This document shows, piece by piece, positions 48,001-59,700 of a stretch of 64,000 bases of DNA. The DNA comes from Rotaria sp. Silwood1. Lineage: Eukaryota; Rotifera; Eurotatoria; Philodinida; Philodinidae. The translations under genes and the position numbers were made by a program. Position 1 is the stretch's first letter. The number at the start of each line of letters is the position of its first letter. The stretch covers positions 124,001-188,000 of the forward strand of contig CAJNOP010000017.1 of assembly GCA_905250075.1 (NCBI GenBank). The letters are read 5' to 3'. A model generated the notes under the pieces. The model searched no databases, was not told the DNA's origin, and was given only the letters and a program-made list of their open reading frames with translations.

Positions 48001-51000
48001 ATATGTTGAGCCTTTCGATACAGTAATTTATTCGAAAGTGTACAAATAAATCTTACTGCTCGTCTGTGACTGCAAGATAACTTCAATGATCTTCGAACGT
48101 CATTAAATCTCCATACTTTTGTCTGATTATTCTAATCTATAAAAATCGCATTTAATGATTTTTTTGACCTTTTTTGGACTAAATCAATACACAACCTAAT
48201 GAAATCCGATTCATTGCACAAAGGAAGAATCCAAGAAATTTTGAGAAGACTGACAGATGGAAACAAGTTATTAACAATTTTTGTGGTGATTTATTTAACA
48301 TTTTCTAGGGTTAACTGTTCAAATATAGGTTGCTATCTATGGAATCAAAAAACAACGGAAAAAATAAAATCATAGAGAAAAATCCTTGTTTTCTAATTTT
48401 TATTTTTTATTTTTGAGAACTTGTTGATGACTTGTTCGATAGCAAAATAAGTAGAGGCAAATACATACATAATATGTAGTCTGTTCAGATAATTTTCACT
48501 TATGATACTTGGAAGGAATGATTTTTATCAACTTTAATATCGAAAAACTTTCACGTGTCTGTAGCTGTTGTCATCAGTCATGTTGAATAAACTTCAAAAG
48601 GAGCTTTGATATTGGGAAAGAAAATACCACTGCATCGAACATGATCTAGAGCATGAATTACGTAGATCTTTTTACTGAATATCATACTCATTAGGCATAA
48701 ACAGAACAAGCGCAAATGAACCATTAATATGATCGTTGGTTATTTTAATATATTAAACTCTAAAAAATATTCATCAGTAGTGTGACAAGAATATAAGTTA
48801 TATTCAACAAGAGACAGAATATTTGATACATGTGATAATACTGTGTAGAGCATATACGTATATATGTAAATAAATTATTGTCCTTCTCACTTCAGAATAT
48901 AAGCACCATGAATGTGAAAATAATGAGAGCTACACACGATTTACCACTGTAAATCTCATAGAAATACAAAAGTACTTAAGGTATTACATAAACAAATTCA
49001 AAGTGGGAGGCATCCACCGTTCCTGCTTCTACATGTCACAGATTGGAATCAATAAACAAAACTATGGAAATCAAATGGAGTTCGAAGAATATTCATTTTC
49101 TCATTCAATCACAGACGAATATTAAGAAAGGTTTCTACGCTTTTGAATAAATGATTGCATCCAAAGGCTGATCATATGCGATATATTTTTTGCTACTATT
49201 ACCTAGTATATGTGGCATAAATATGAGATCTAACTGTAACGATTTACAAAGAAGAAATGATAAAAATATGCTGTATTCTCTTAATTTTGAACCACCCTAT
49301 ATTTCTAGACAAAATAGAAAACCTGTTCGAATAATTCGTCCATTATCTATTAAAATAATATAATCAGCTTTTTCCATAAATTGGATTTGATGAGTACACA
49401 ATAAGCGTGTTTTGTGTTTCAGAATACCACGAATACAATGAGAAAATAGATGACGAGCAACATGAACATCAACAGCAGATAAAGGATCATCTAATAAATA
49501 TATGTCTTTATCCTACAAATAAGATAATTATATGACTTATTTATTGATAATATTATTCATTTACTTGATAGACAGCTCGAGCTAATGAAAGACGAGCTTT
49601 TTGACCACCTATTTAAGTTCACAAGTATTTTAAAAATCTAACGACAAGAAAAAGGATCATACCGGAAAGTGTAACACCGTTTTCACCGATCAATGTATGA
49701 TCACCAGCTGGACCCAAATTCTACATATAAAAAGTTTTATGAGAATAACATTTATATGATGTATATGACATCTATACTTTAATATCATTTTCAAGCGCAC
49801 ATGCATCAATAACTTTTCTATACCATTGTTCATGATATGTTTTACCGAAAAGAATATTATCTCGAAGTGACATTTGTTGAATCCATGATTCTTGACTATG
49901 AACAATTGAATAAAAAGAAAATTAAACATAAATAATTTAAAATGATATCAAACCTAACATAACCAAAACCATTTTCAATACCACGATGAACATTAACTGA
50001 ACCATTTAGTTTCTTTAATTCAGCAAGAAGACAATTGAGTAATGTAGTTTTTCCACCTATAAGTTACATTGATTATATACAGTAAAATAAATTCAATCTT
50101 ACTTCCAACTCGACCAAGAATAAGTACAAGACTACCACGTACAATTGTCAAATCAACATCTTTTAATGATATATCATTAGATTCTATATTTTCTGCAGGA
50201 TTCCACGAAAAATTTGCTTGATTAATGCGAATGTCTAATGATGGATGATCTAATGGTTAGAGAAAAACAATTTAAAAAAAATTTTTTATTATGAAACAAA
50301 AAAAAAAAGAAAAGAACATTTCATATACCCAAAGGTACATATGGATCAATCGGTGCATTTTCATAATATTCTTCAAGATAAGTTGGTTCAATATTAATAA
50401 AACGTTGAACACGTTTTAATGAAACATGTGCTTCAACTAAACCATTAATTACCCATGGAAATGAATTTAATGGAGAAATAAGTAAAGCAAATAAAGCCAA
50501 GCTTGTAAATACCTAAAATATAGTTCAGCATTAGAAAATCTTTATCAAAGTTATAATAAAATTCCATGAACTAAATGTGTAAGATTCTCTTCTGTTTGTT
50601 GATTTAATTTTGATATTTGTTCTTAACTCAGTTCACCAATGACTAGTACTATATTTTAGTAGATGAGAGCTGCCAATGTTATATTGTTAATAGAAAGATA
50701 GAGAACGAAAGACATGGATCATATAAGTTACCAAAAATAAAAATATCGATCATGTACGGTGATATATTTGCTCGAATTGTTAAATAATCGGTTCAATATT
50801 TCTTACTTGAATTAAAATACTCGAGAGTGAGTGAAACTTCGATGGTAAAGCCTTGACTATAATACAAGATTCTAGCAAAGACAAAGAATTACGACTTCAA
50901 TTTTTGTATTTTCCTCAAAAAAAAATAGCTTGTAACACTAAATATGTTTCTAGTTAATCTTTGAATTTTGATCACGTGTAATTGAACACGATGTTAAAGG

Positions 51001-53481
51001 AGTGTTGAAGTTTAATGATAAAAATTAGAAGCTAACCCTTGCCCTTCCCTCTCCCTTACAATCGCGACAGACACGTGAGAAACTGCCTATCACATACATG
51101 ACAGCCATGTTAGCAAATACTCGTCACAGACGTGACAGACATCATTAAGAAACCATCATAGACAGTAACAAACGTCATGAAAGGGTTAACACCGACCGTG
51201 ACAAATATAACTGCGAGATCAAGGTCCAGCGCGAGATTAATATAATAGTTGCCCTTAACTTTTCTTTCATATTCACTGTAATATATTACGATTAATATCT
51301 TTCATCATTGGCATGCATTAACAGTAGATAGAAAGTCATAAACCGAAATATATCTTGATTAATCTCCTCTTTTTAAAATAGCAGCAGCTTCATTGTGTTT
51401 CATATTTTCATCCCATAGAGATTGTAGTGACAACTTTCGTACAAATGTATAAATTTGTTGAGTCAACACAATCATTCATTGAACAGTACATAGAAACATT
51501 TGATTTCTATTGTGTAACGAAAATGTTACAAATGCAACAGACACTGCTGCTGGTGTCTTATGAAAATTGACTTTGATTTTGTATTCTATAATAATTTACA
51601 TTCTTTCCATTTTTAAACTTTCCACGTATAAAAGAACATCTATTTAATTATCAATATGATTAATCGATTGCATTTTTTTAATTATTTTCAAAAGATTCAT
51701 ATGAAAGTTTAGAATCATGAAGTAGAAGAATTCTTCTTTTTCTAAAAAACAAAATGAATCAAACCTTTGCGGGTGTTAATTGATTTCCAAAAAGCGTATA
51801 TGTCGTAAATGTTAAGACAGATATGAGAACTGGTGTTGTTGCCCAAAAATAAACACAAAAAGCATCTAAATATTTTCTTCCACGTAATGCGTGTAATTCT
51901 TTTTGTCGAATATTATTCATTCGATCAATAAAATAATTTTCGTATGTATTCATTTTTATTGTACGTATACCATATATAATCTCAGAAACAAGTTTAACAC
52001 GTTCATCTTTATATAACATCATATCTGTACTTAACTTGGCTATTTTCGATGCTATAACTTTATTTATTGGTATAAGTATTATTGCAAAAGCAAGACCAGT
52101 TAAAAATGTTAAGCCAATTTGTTGATATAATAAATAAAGAACAATAGCTATTTGAGCTGGTAATGACCAAAATGCATGAAACGATTGAAAAAAATTTACA
52201 ATACGATCCGAATCTGTTGACATAAAATTAACGATTTCACCCATATTAAATCTATTCATTTCACATATATTTAATTGTGTTGTTTTAGTGTAAATACGTG
52301 TATATAAATACATTTTAGAACGAAGTCCTAAAAGATTGATACGATAAGTAAAATGTGTATTTAGAAATGATGCTAAAGCTACAGTTCCAATAAGAATACA
52401 TGAAAGAAAAAGACCACGACGTAAATCGCGATTTTGTTGTTCAGTTCCTCTTGATTCTTCCATATAAGTAATTAATTTATTAAGAAAAATAGGTCCACCA
52501 AAAGCAAGACCATCGCCAAGAATTTTTAGAATACCAAGTAGAAAAAAAGATCGACCAAAAATTTTTATAAGCGAACGAGAAAGTTGACGATGATGTTGAA
52601 GTGTTGAACATGATGAAAAAATTATAGAAGGTAATGAACAAAGATCATTTAAATCAATAATTAATGAATTATAACCACGTTTCATCAATGGATTAAACCA
52701 AGAAAATGTAAATAATTGTGTTATAGTTGCTAAATCTTCATTAATTATATCTGTTGCTTCTTGTGATGATGGAAGGAAAGGACATCTTGGTTGTATGATA
52801 GCTGTAACTGGCAACAAACGTCGATTTTCATTAGGTTCAGGGTCTGTATCATTATATCAAAATTAATCAATAAAATAACTTGAATTAAAATCTCTACTTA
52901 CTTTCTGTTGCTGCTTGTTGATCACATTTATGACAACATATTAATAAAAGACCAAAAGATATTAAAAATAAACATAATTGTCTGATACTAACATAAATAC
53001 TTTCAATTAATGTTAAATGTTTGATAACAAGACGATAAATATCAAAATTTTGCACAAGAAAGAATATTATCATCCAAATAATGTAAGTCACTGGACGTTT
53101 ATTATGATAAAGATTACTGTTTAAATTCAAATAACAAATAAATAAATATGCTACGAGACTAACTAACATATTAATGGCATCAATCCATTGAATTTTTGTT
53201 GTATTAACAAAAAAACAGGTATAAAAATAAAATGAACATGTCATAATCAAAGCTAAGCTTGATGCAAGACGAATCAATGCAAGAGGAAATGTCCACAAAC
53301 GATATGAACATTTCAAACGTTGACCAATGTTATAGGATACCAGAATGAGAGTAATCACATGAAGTACGAATTCAAGAAGATATTTACGAAAACAAGGTGA
53401 CAGATCTTGATTAACCCAAATCTTTGATAAAGAATCACTGCTATCGTTACAAATCAACGATAGGAAATCCGATACTTCCAT
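45065..53481 (-). CDS. ABCC10: ABC transporter subfamily C member 10 (MRP7-like)
   Basis: ATP-driven exporter of amphipathic anions and drugs. Nineteen exons with consistent phase give 1509 residues: 52902-53481, 51765-52843, 50329-50512, 50103-50249, 49954-50056, 49778-49895, 49663-49720, 49565-49608, 49323-49512, 47680-47844, 47530-47622, 47359-47473, 46647-47064, 45980-46595, 45782-45893, 45586-45731, 45472-45533, 45377-45415, 45065-45325. Layout: TMD0, TMD1 ([20 protein letters not shown]), NBD1 with Walker A GRVGSGKT, signature LSGGQKAR and Walker B LLDDP, TMD2 ([20 protein letters not shown]), NBD2 with GRTGSGKS, signature FSVGQKQ and Walker [11 protein letters not shown]. The TMD1 and TMD2 segments fit ABCC10 better than ABCC1 or ABCC4. 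NBD1 has Asp at the catalytic Glu position, as usual in ABCC proteins. It appears intact despite insertions in two introns. Confidence 0.95.
47884..49297. mobile_element. Mariner-type non-autonomous transposon in ABCC10 intron 9
   Basis: The ends are imperfect inverted repeats, CAGGGTGACCCAAAAATAAG on the left against TAGGGTGGTTCAAAATTAAG reversed on the right, each flanked by TA (47882-47883 and 49298-49299), the mariner/Tc1 target. The 1.4 kb interior has no ORF of useful length, so transposase is lost or was never present. Confidence 0.7.
50513..51764. other. Long ABCC10 intron 2 with a coding-like relic
   Basis: 1.25 kb intron. On the minus strand about 51359-51590 an almost open frame reads [19 protein letters not shown], then after one [24 protein letters not shown] to a stop. 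It is not needed for ABCC10, whose flanking exons join with preserved alignment. It may be a decayed exon or gene fragment of another origin. The family is not recognised. Confidence 0.35.
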
Positions 53482-54079
53482 CTAGAAAAATTTTCAAAAA
53501 TAAAGTCTTATCTTTTTTCTTTCTTTTTGTAAGGTGTGCGCAATTCAGAATAACAGTAATTTTTTTACGATATTTATGCATAGTCGGATAGAACGTAAGT
53601 CTTATTTAGACAACTTTACTTATTTAGCTTTACACATGGTTTTTGTCAAAAAATTTTTCAGTAATCAAAATTCCAAAAACACCTCATTTTACTGTTTTTA
53701 AGCGGATAGATCAGCATTTAAATTCTTTTTTTTCGTTGTTTTGAACTTTCGACAGTGCTTTTTACCTATTTACTACATTAATTTGTTTATAAACATGTGT
53801 GTTAACATACATTGTTATAGACAAAATTAATGTAGCAAAACCAGGTGTTTTCGTAGATTAGATTGCCAAAAAAAGCTTTTCGGCACAAATCATTTATAAA
53901 ACTAAGCAGGTACATTCTCGTAGATAAGACATTATACTATATCCAACCATCCAAAAATAGTACAAAAAAAAATGTACTGTAATTTTGTAATGTGCGCAGC
54001 TGATCAAAACAAAACAAAGCAAAGCAAAGCAAAATACAAAGATTAACAAAACACAATAAAAATATTAAAAAAAATCAAA
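53482..54079. other. Intergenic between ABCC10 and the TMEM242-like gene
   Basis: 600 bp, AT-rich, with a short AAAGC/AAAAC tandem run near 54006-54035. It should include the ABCC10 promoter and the 3' end region of the next gene. Confidence 0.5.
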
Positions 54080-54575
54080 CTAAGTATCTGTTATACTCGT
54101 TGATATCTCTTTTTTCTTATTCTTCAGTTTGTTATCTTCATCAATTAAATATTGCATAAGTTCCGTTAAATTTTTAAATTCAGTTCTTCCTTCATCTTCC
54201 TTAGTATTTTTGCTTTTTATCGATGGTAACCATGAACCAGTCCACATTCGAAATTCTGCAAATGTTTTTGGTTTTCCACTAATTAACCATAAAAAGCCAG
54301 TTAATGAAAGAACACCAGTTAAACTATAAATTGAAGCACGACGTAAAGCTTTTGTAGCTAAACGATGACCATCATCAAATAATATGCTTGCATTTGCTTT
54401 TTTAGTAAGCTTAGCTGTTGTTTCACGTTTTTTTGTTCGACCTAGCGCAAAACCAAAACCACCTAATAAGCCACATGCTGTTATAAAAGCAAAATAAACG
54501 CTGGGCAAAAGACGATTGAATATAAAAGTATTACGAGCTTCTCGAGAAGCTTCTTTTTCTGATTTGATTGCATCA
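54080..54575 (-). CDS. TMEM242: TMEM242-like membrane protein (C-terminal exon, start unresolved)
   Basis: A small two-span mitochondrial inner-membrane protein; the vertebrate orthologue is linked to assembly of ATP synthase and complex I. The last exon starts at 54575 (acceptor TTTTAG) and codes about 164 residues: KSEKEASREARNTFIFNRLL, a first span VYFAFITACGLLGGFGFALG, then RTKKRE. The conserved LATKALRRASIYSLTGVLSL opens the second span, followed by GFLWLISG and FAEFRMWTGSWLPSI. The layout and the ALRxxxxYS...SGxxxxxxFR pattern match TMEM242. The exon needs two bases from an upstream exon. The only donor found nearby lies inside the adjacent ORF (54888), in another frame. Assignment is likely but not certain. 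Confidence 0.7.
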
Positions 54576-54850
54576 CTAAAAGTAAGATAAAAGATAATAG
54601 TAACTCATTTTTTTTTCGTATCAATGAGAAAAGGTTATTTTTGTTTCGTTTTTCTTTTGCTTTTGTGTGCAACTATTCAAAGCAATAGAAGAATAGGCGA
54701 TTGAATATTAATTGTGTCATGCATATTGCAATGAAAAAAACAAAATTGCTTTTATTTTTTTTTACACACACAAAGAGAAGAGCGACAACTAACGGATACA
54801 ACACGCAACATGAGAAAGAGAGAGAAAAACAGTCAAATTTGCATGGTTCA

Positions 54851-55387
54851 CTAGGGAGCAGCTCCATGTTCAAGTAATACTTCGTGTCCATCATTTGTAA
54901 TATGTGTTGAAGCGTTTGGATCATCAGCCAATATGATTAAGTCGGCTATTTCACCTTTTTCATAGGGTATTTCCAAGAAACTATCACTTTTTTTCAATGA
55001 TGGTGATCGAGCAGGTGACAGATCTTTGCCATGAGTATTAGTAGAAGTAAGAATTGATAAAGTTTCTTCATGATCTGGTATTGATGATTGACGATGTAAA
55101 GCACTGCAAGAAAGATCTGTAGAATGATTATTCAGAATGATTGATGATGGATCAGCATCAATTGAAAAACGTTTAGCAATTGGACCTGGCAGATAAGGGC
55201 GGTCAAAACTTGTTTGTATTGAAAGAAGTTTTTTTAATTTTCTTGTTGTTGTTCCACGTGTTGGAGGAATGATATCAGATGAAAGTACTGAAGACGTTGA
55301 AGAAGTATAATTATCACTTGTTTCACTAGGTGATTTTTCTTCAGGTATGATTAATTTAGGTGTTGTAGATGAAGAAGGCGATGCCAT
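54851..55387 (-). CDS. Disordered Ser/Thr-rich protein, unknown
   Basis: Single-exon ORF of 178 residues from ATG (55387) to TAG. The composition is Ser, Thr, Pro and Asp-rich with little hydrophobic content. Potential phosphorylation sites occur in basic-Ser contexts (KRFSID, RQSSIPD, ARSPSLKKSDS). A short ordered-looking end reads GEIADLIILADDPNASTHIT. I do not recognise it. It lies about 275 bp upstream of the TMEM242-like exon on the same strand, and a donor site (GAA/GTATTA) inside its last codons could splice to that exon, so the two may belong to one transcript. It may alternatively be a separate gene. Confidence 0.6.
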   Translation of the reverse strand: MASPSSSTTPKLIIPEEKSPSETSDNYTSSTSSVLSSDIIPPTRGTTTRKLKKLLSIQTSFDRPYLPGPIAKRFSIDADPSSIILNNHSTDLSCSALHRQSSIPDHEETLSILTSTNTHGKDLSPARSPSLKKSDSFLEIPYEKGEIADLIILADDPNASTHITNDGHEVLLEHGAAP

Positions 55388-56745
55388 TAAAATAATTCCT
55401 CTACAAAATGTAAGAAGGAAAATTTGCCAATTAATATAAATATTTTGATTGTTCCACTTGATTCAATTGATTTGCTTCTTTTTATAGATAAGAAAACAAT
55501 TATTCAAATATATTTCACGTACTTCTTTGGTATGCGTAAGTGCAAAATAAACATCTATTGGGAAACTACACCAATGTCATAACGTGCTACTGCTCTGATG
55601 CTACCTATTCAGCAGTCTATTTTTTATGCGGATATTAAATAGACCAGAAAAATGAGAAAAAAAAACAGCTTTCACCATGAGGGAGAAGAGCAAGCGACAA
55701 TATTACAATTCTCTTTAACTAGTATGTGTGCTTGGATGTGCGCGTCATAGAGAACATAAAGAAAAAGATAGAAGAGTGGAGGCCGATGACGACAATATCA
55801 GAGTGCGAAAAAAGAGAGAAAGAAAGAACGAGTAGAGTAAGAGAAAATAATACAATAATGATAATAAGAACACATATTCGTCGTATTAACAAAAAAATCA
55901 TCGTATGTTTCTTCTTCGTTTTTTTTTGATGATGACGACAACAACATCATAGAGCAGAATAAAAAAAAAAAAAAAGAAACATAAGAAAATATGTAGATTG
56001 ATAATATTGATTAGTAAATAATCAAACCCAAAGAGTAACATATGTAAGATCATTCAATCATTAAAGTTTGCAAAGATGCCGATAAAAATCATTATAAATC
56101 AAATTGAATAATATACGAAAACACTATTTCTTCATCTTCTTCTTTTTCGTTTTACTCTCGACAAATAATAATAGTAAACATAAGACGAAGAATAACAATC
56201 CATGAGAATAACAAGACAAAAAAAACTAATCGATTGATTTATTTTATTAAAATAACCGATAAACTGTGATGAACATAGTGAAATTCATAGAATTATCGCG
56301 TAAGATATAGAAAGAGAAAAAAGAACTGCAAGACACATTATATATAAAACAATTATTTATTTTAAACAACTACTGTTTTTTCCTAGAGGAATTAATAATA
56401 ATCATAAATGATAAATAAATATATCTCAAGGTATGCTTACCTATTTATTGCATTCATAATTTTACAATAAATTAATGTGATGAACACAAAAAGGACAATG
56501 AATAAATTAGTAAATATCTAAAATTCACAACCGTTGAATAAGGAAACGGAAAACCTTTGTTTTTTTTCTTCATAACCCTGAATTTGCTTTAGATGATTCA
56601 TCTTTATATTGGATTGGTTACTTTCAGATACCGTTGAGAAAAATAGTAACAAGTAATAGACAGAGGCTTTACACAACAACGAACGAAATGTAATATGAAA
56701 ATGGCGATTTAGATTAAAAAATTTATTATAGCACATCAGAAAAGG
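55388..56745. other. Intergenic between divergent genes
   Basis: 1.36 kb with long A-rich and purine-rich runs (for example 55820-55860, 55960-55976). It probably contains the promoters of the minus-strand disordered-protein gene and the plus-strand ZSWIM2 gene. No ORF is convincing. Confidence 0.5.
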
Positions 56746-59700
56746 ATGTCCCGTTGTTTGCCTTATCGTGTTGAATGTACAGAAAAATGCCTTCAAGCTC
56801 AAAATGATGCACTTAATTCGACATTTTTTATTCTAAGACAAACAGGTCCAACAGCTTTTGTTATCAAAGAAGATGATGAACGAATATTTAAAGTATTTCT
56901 TCATATTAGATTAAAGTTCAATGAATATACATATATATATATATATAAATACGTGTTCATTAGGTATTTTTAGGTGATCCACATAAATGCACGTGTTCTA
57001 AATTTCAACGTGATCATGAACTATGCAAACATATATGTTGGCTACTTTTAAAACGATTCCGTGTTCCAAGAACTAATCCGAGTAAATATTTATATTAGGA
57101 AAAAATTAACTCCGTAGTATATATATATATATGTATTTAGTGCTATGGCAGCAAGGTCTTGTCGAACGAGAAATTAATGAACTTCTTCGTGAATTAACAC
57201 GAGAGAATGATGAAAAAAATAAATCAAATTCTAATTATAAAATAAAAGTAAAAATACAAATCTATTTTACTTTGGCATAACATAATTGTTAAGTTTTGTA
57301 ATGAAAGAATTAGGTTAATTGATGGACTCTTTCTAGAGTAGGTTAGATAGATATGTTTGAGTTAAAACAGTTTCTATTCAACTTATATCGTAAACAATAT
57401 TCTATATAGTCTCTATCCTTAAATTGATCGTCATATATATTCAAGATTAATTGAAAATTCTCGATAACTATTCCTCATATCAAAAGAGAATAATGATAAA
57501 TATTTTTAAAAGAAAATATTCAAAGAACAAGGTGAATTTTTGACTGTAAGAGAGAGGTGATAAAGATGAATTAAATTCTTCTGTCAACAATTAGAAGAAT
57601 TCTTCATTGAAGTTCAACAAAACTATGTAAGATTCGCACTTTTAGCTTTAGTTTAACCAGCAGTTATAGACCTTATACTGCAAAGCTTCAGTTGATTTAT
57701 TGTAAAAGATCTTATTTATTGACTGATTTAACTCTTTGATTTCAAAGCCTAACAGCTCAAGTCGAAATATCCTAAAGAGACCTTTCTTTTCAATATTTTT
57801 GATGTGATGATATAGATGCCGCTGGTAACAGCATTGCATCTTTAAATTAATTCTAACTGCAAGAATCATGATCGCTATTCATTTTCGAAATATACCATGT
57901 ATACAATATTTTTTTTATTTATTTGTGTTGAGAATAAGTCCGAGGTCAAAGGATTCCAAATCTGTCAGAAAAATCTATATTTAGGCAAATGCTGTTGTCT
58001 TTGCTCGACTGTGCATAACTCTTCAACTTTCCTAAACTAAAATATCTCGTTTTATTATAGGATGAAGATGAAAATGATGCTGATAGTAACGTTGAACAAC
58101 GTCCTATTAGTGAAAATGACGTATGTCCTATATGTCAAGAAGAATTTCTTAGTAAAAAGTTGCCTATTACTTATTGTCGGTTAGTGAAAAATGTCAAATT
58201 AACTGTCTAGTATTGATAGAATAAGTATTGTTTTTAGACATGGTTGTGGTAATAATGTTCATGTTAAGTGTATGAAAATATGGCTTGATCACCAGGTATC
58301 AATAGGTGAAAAAGCAATTAAATGTCCATTATGTCGAGAAACATTTGGTACATCTGAACAACTCAAACAAGAATTTCAGTAGGAAAATTCTGTTGTGTAA
58401 TAAACAGACTTATATAAACTAATTTCTTCTAGAACAATTGGTGCTGAACGAGCTGAAAAAGCATCCATACATTTAGGCTATTCATGTCATCGTTGTCATG
58501 CATGTCCAATCTCCGGCAAATGTTATAAATGTACAACATGTCAAGATTATTTTCTTTGTCAAACATGTTTTAATTTAAATGTACATAATGAACATAGTTT
58601 TGATTATCGAGAAGTAAATAAATTTCCAAAAACAAAAGAAAATTAATTAACAAATAAATTTTTTACTTAGAGATCATATCAACGTTGGAAAATAGCAATA
58701 CGTGAACATCTAACAGCATTGCCAAATGCACTTCATCGAATGTTAGCAAATAGAGAAATAAACGAAAATGATTATGATATTTTGATTCAACTTGAAAAGT
58801 AATTCAACAATGAAATTATTTTTATTTTTGTTGAATTCTTTTCTTTTTAAGTGCTCAAAATGCTGCAGTGATGGGTATACCAGAGAACGTCGTAAAATCA
58901 TTGCCGACTGAACGTATAAATGAACGTAGTCATTTATTAAAACATGGAGAACAATGTCGTTTATGTTTAAGATTGTATCAAATAGGTGAACGTGTTCGAC
59001 GTTTACCATGTCGACATAAATTTCATATTGATTGCATAGGTAATTCCATAAGACAAAGAAATTTTTGTATGATAAAAAGAAATTTGGTTGTTTCTGTTCT
59101 TTAGATGGATGGCTTTTACACAGTCATTCAACTTGGTAAAAAAAACCTTATTCAATAATTAGAAATAATAACTATGATTTCTCTTTAGTCCAATTGATGG
59201 TCAACTTGTATGGAGTGTTGAAATCGATAACGAACAACGAGCAGTAAAACGGTAAATTCTTTATTCGATAATACATATATTTGCGCAACACGAACGAATA
59301 TAAATGTTGAAGTATAGAGTGAAAGGCGACTGTAAGGTTTTGACTACAGAATGGGATATATGTAATCTTGTAGAAAAAGACTCCTGTATCAAATGATGAT
59401 AATTCATACACAATCAGATAGAGAGAGTCTTTCTAGAAGCCTAGATATATTCTATTTGTAGTCGAAAAATCATAAAAAAACTCATAGCTACCTTTTCATT
59501 GTACCGACCGCTTAAGAGGCCGAAGTGTACCGTGTAAATTTTCATAAAGACTTTTACTTGCATAAATAGTTGGTACATTCCATAGTATTCAGTAGTATGC
59601 ATTTTTAATAGAATATAACGTTCAGTACTGCATTCTTTTGCTGAGTATTAACGATTGTACAGAATATTCATAAAAACAAGAGTCTTTATGAGGAATCATA

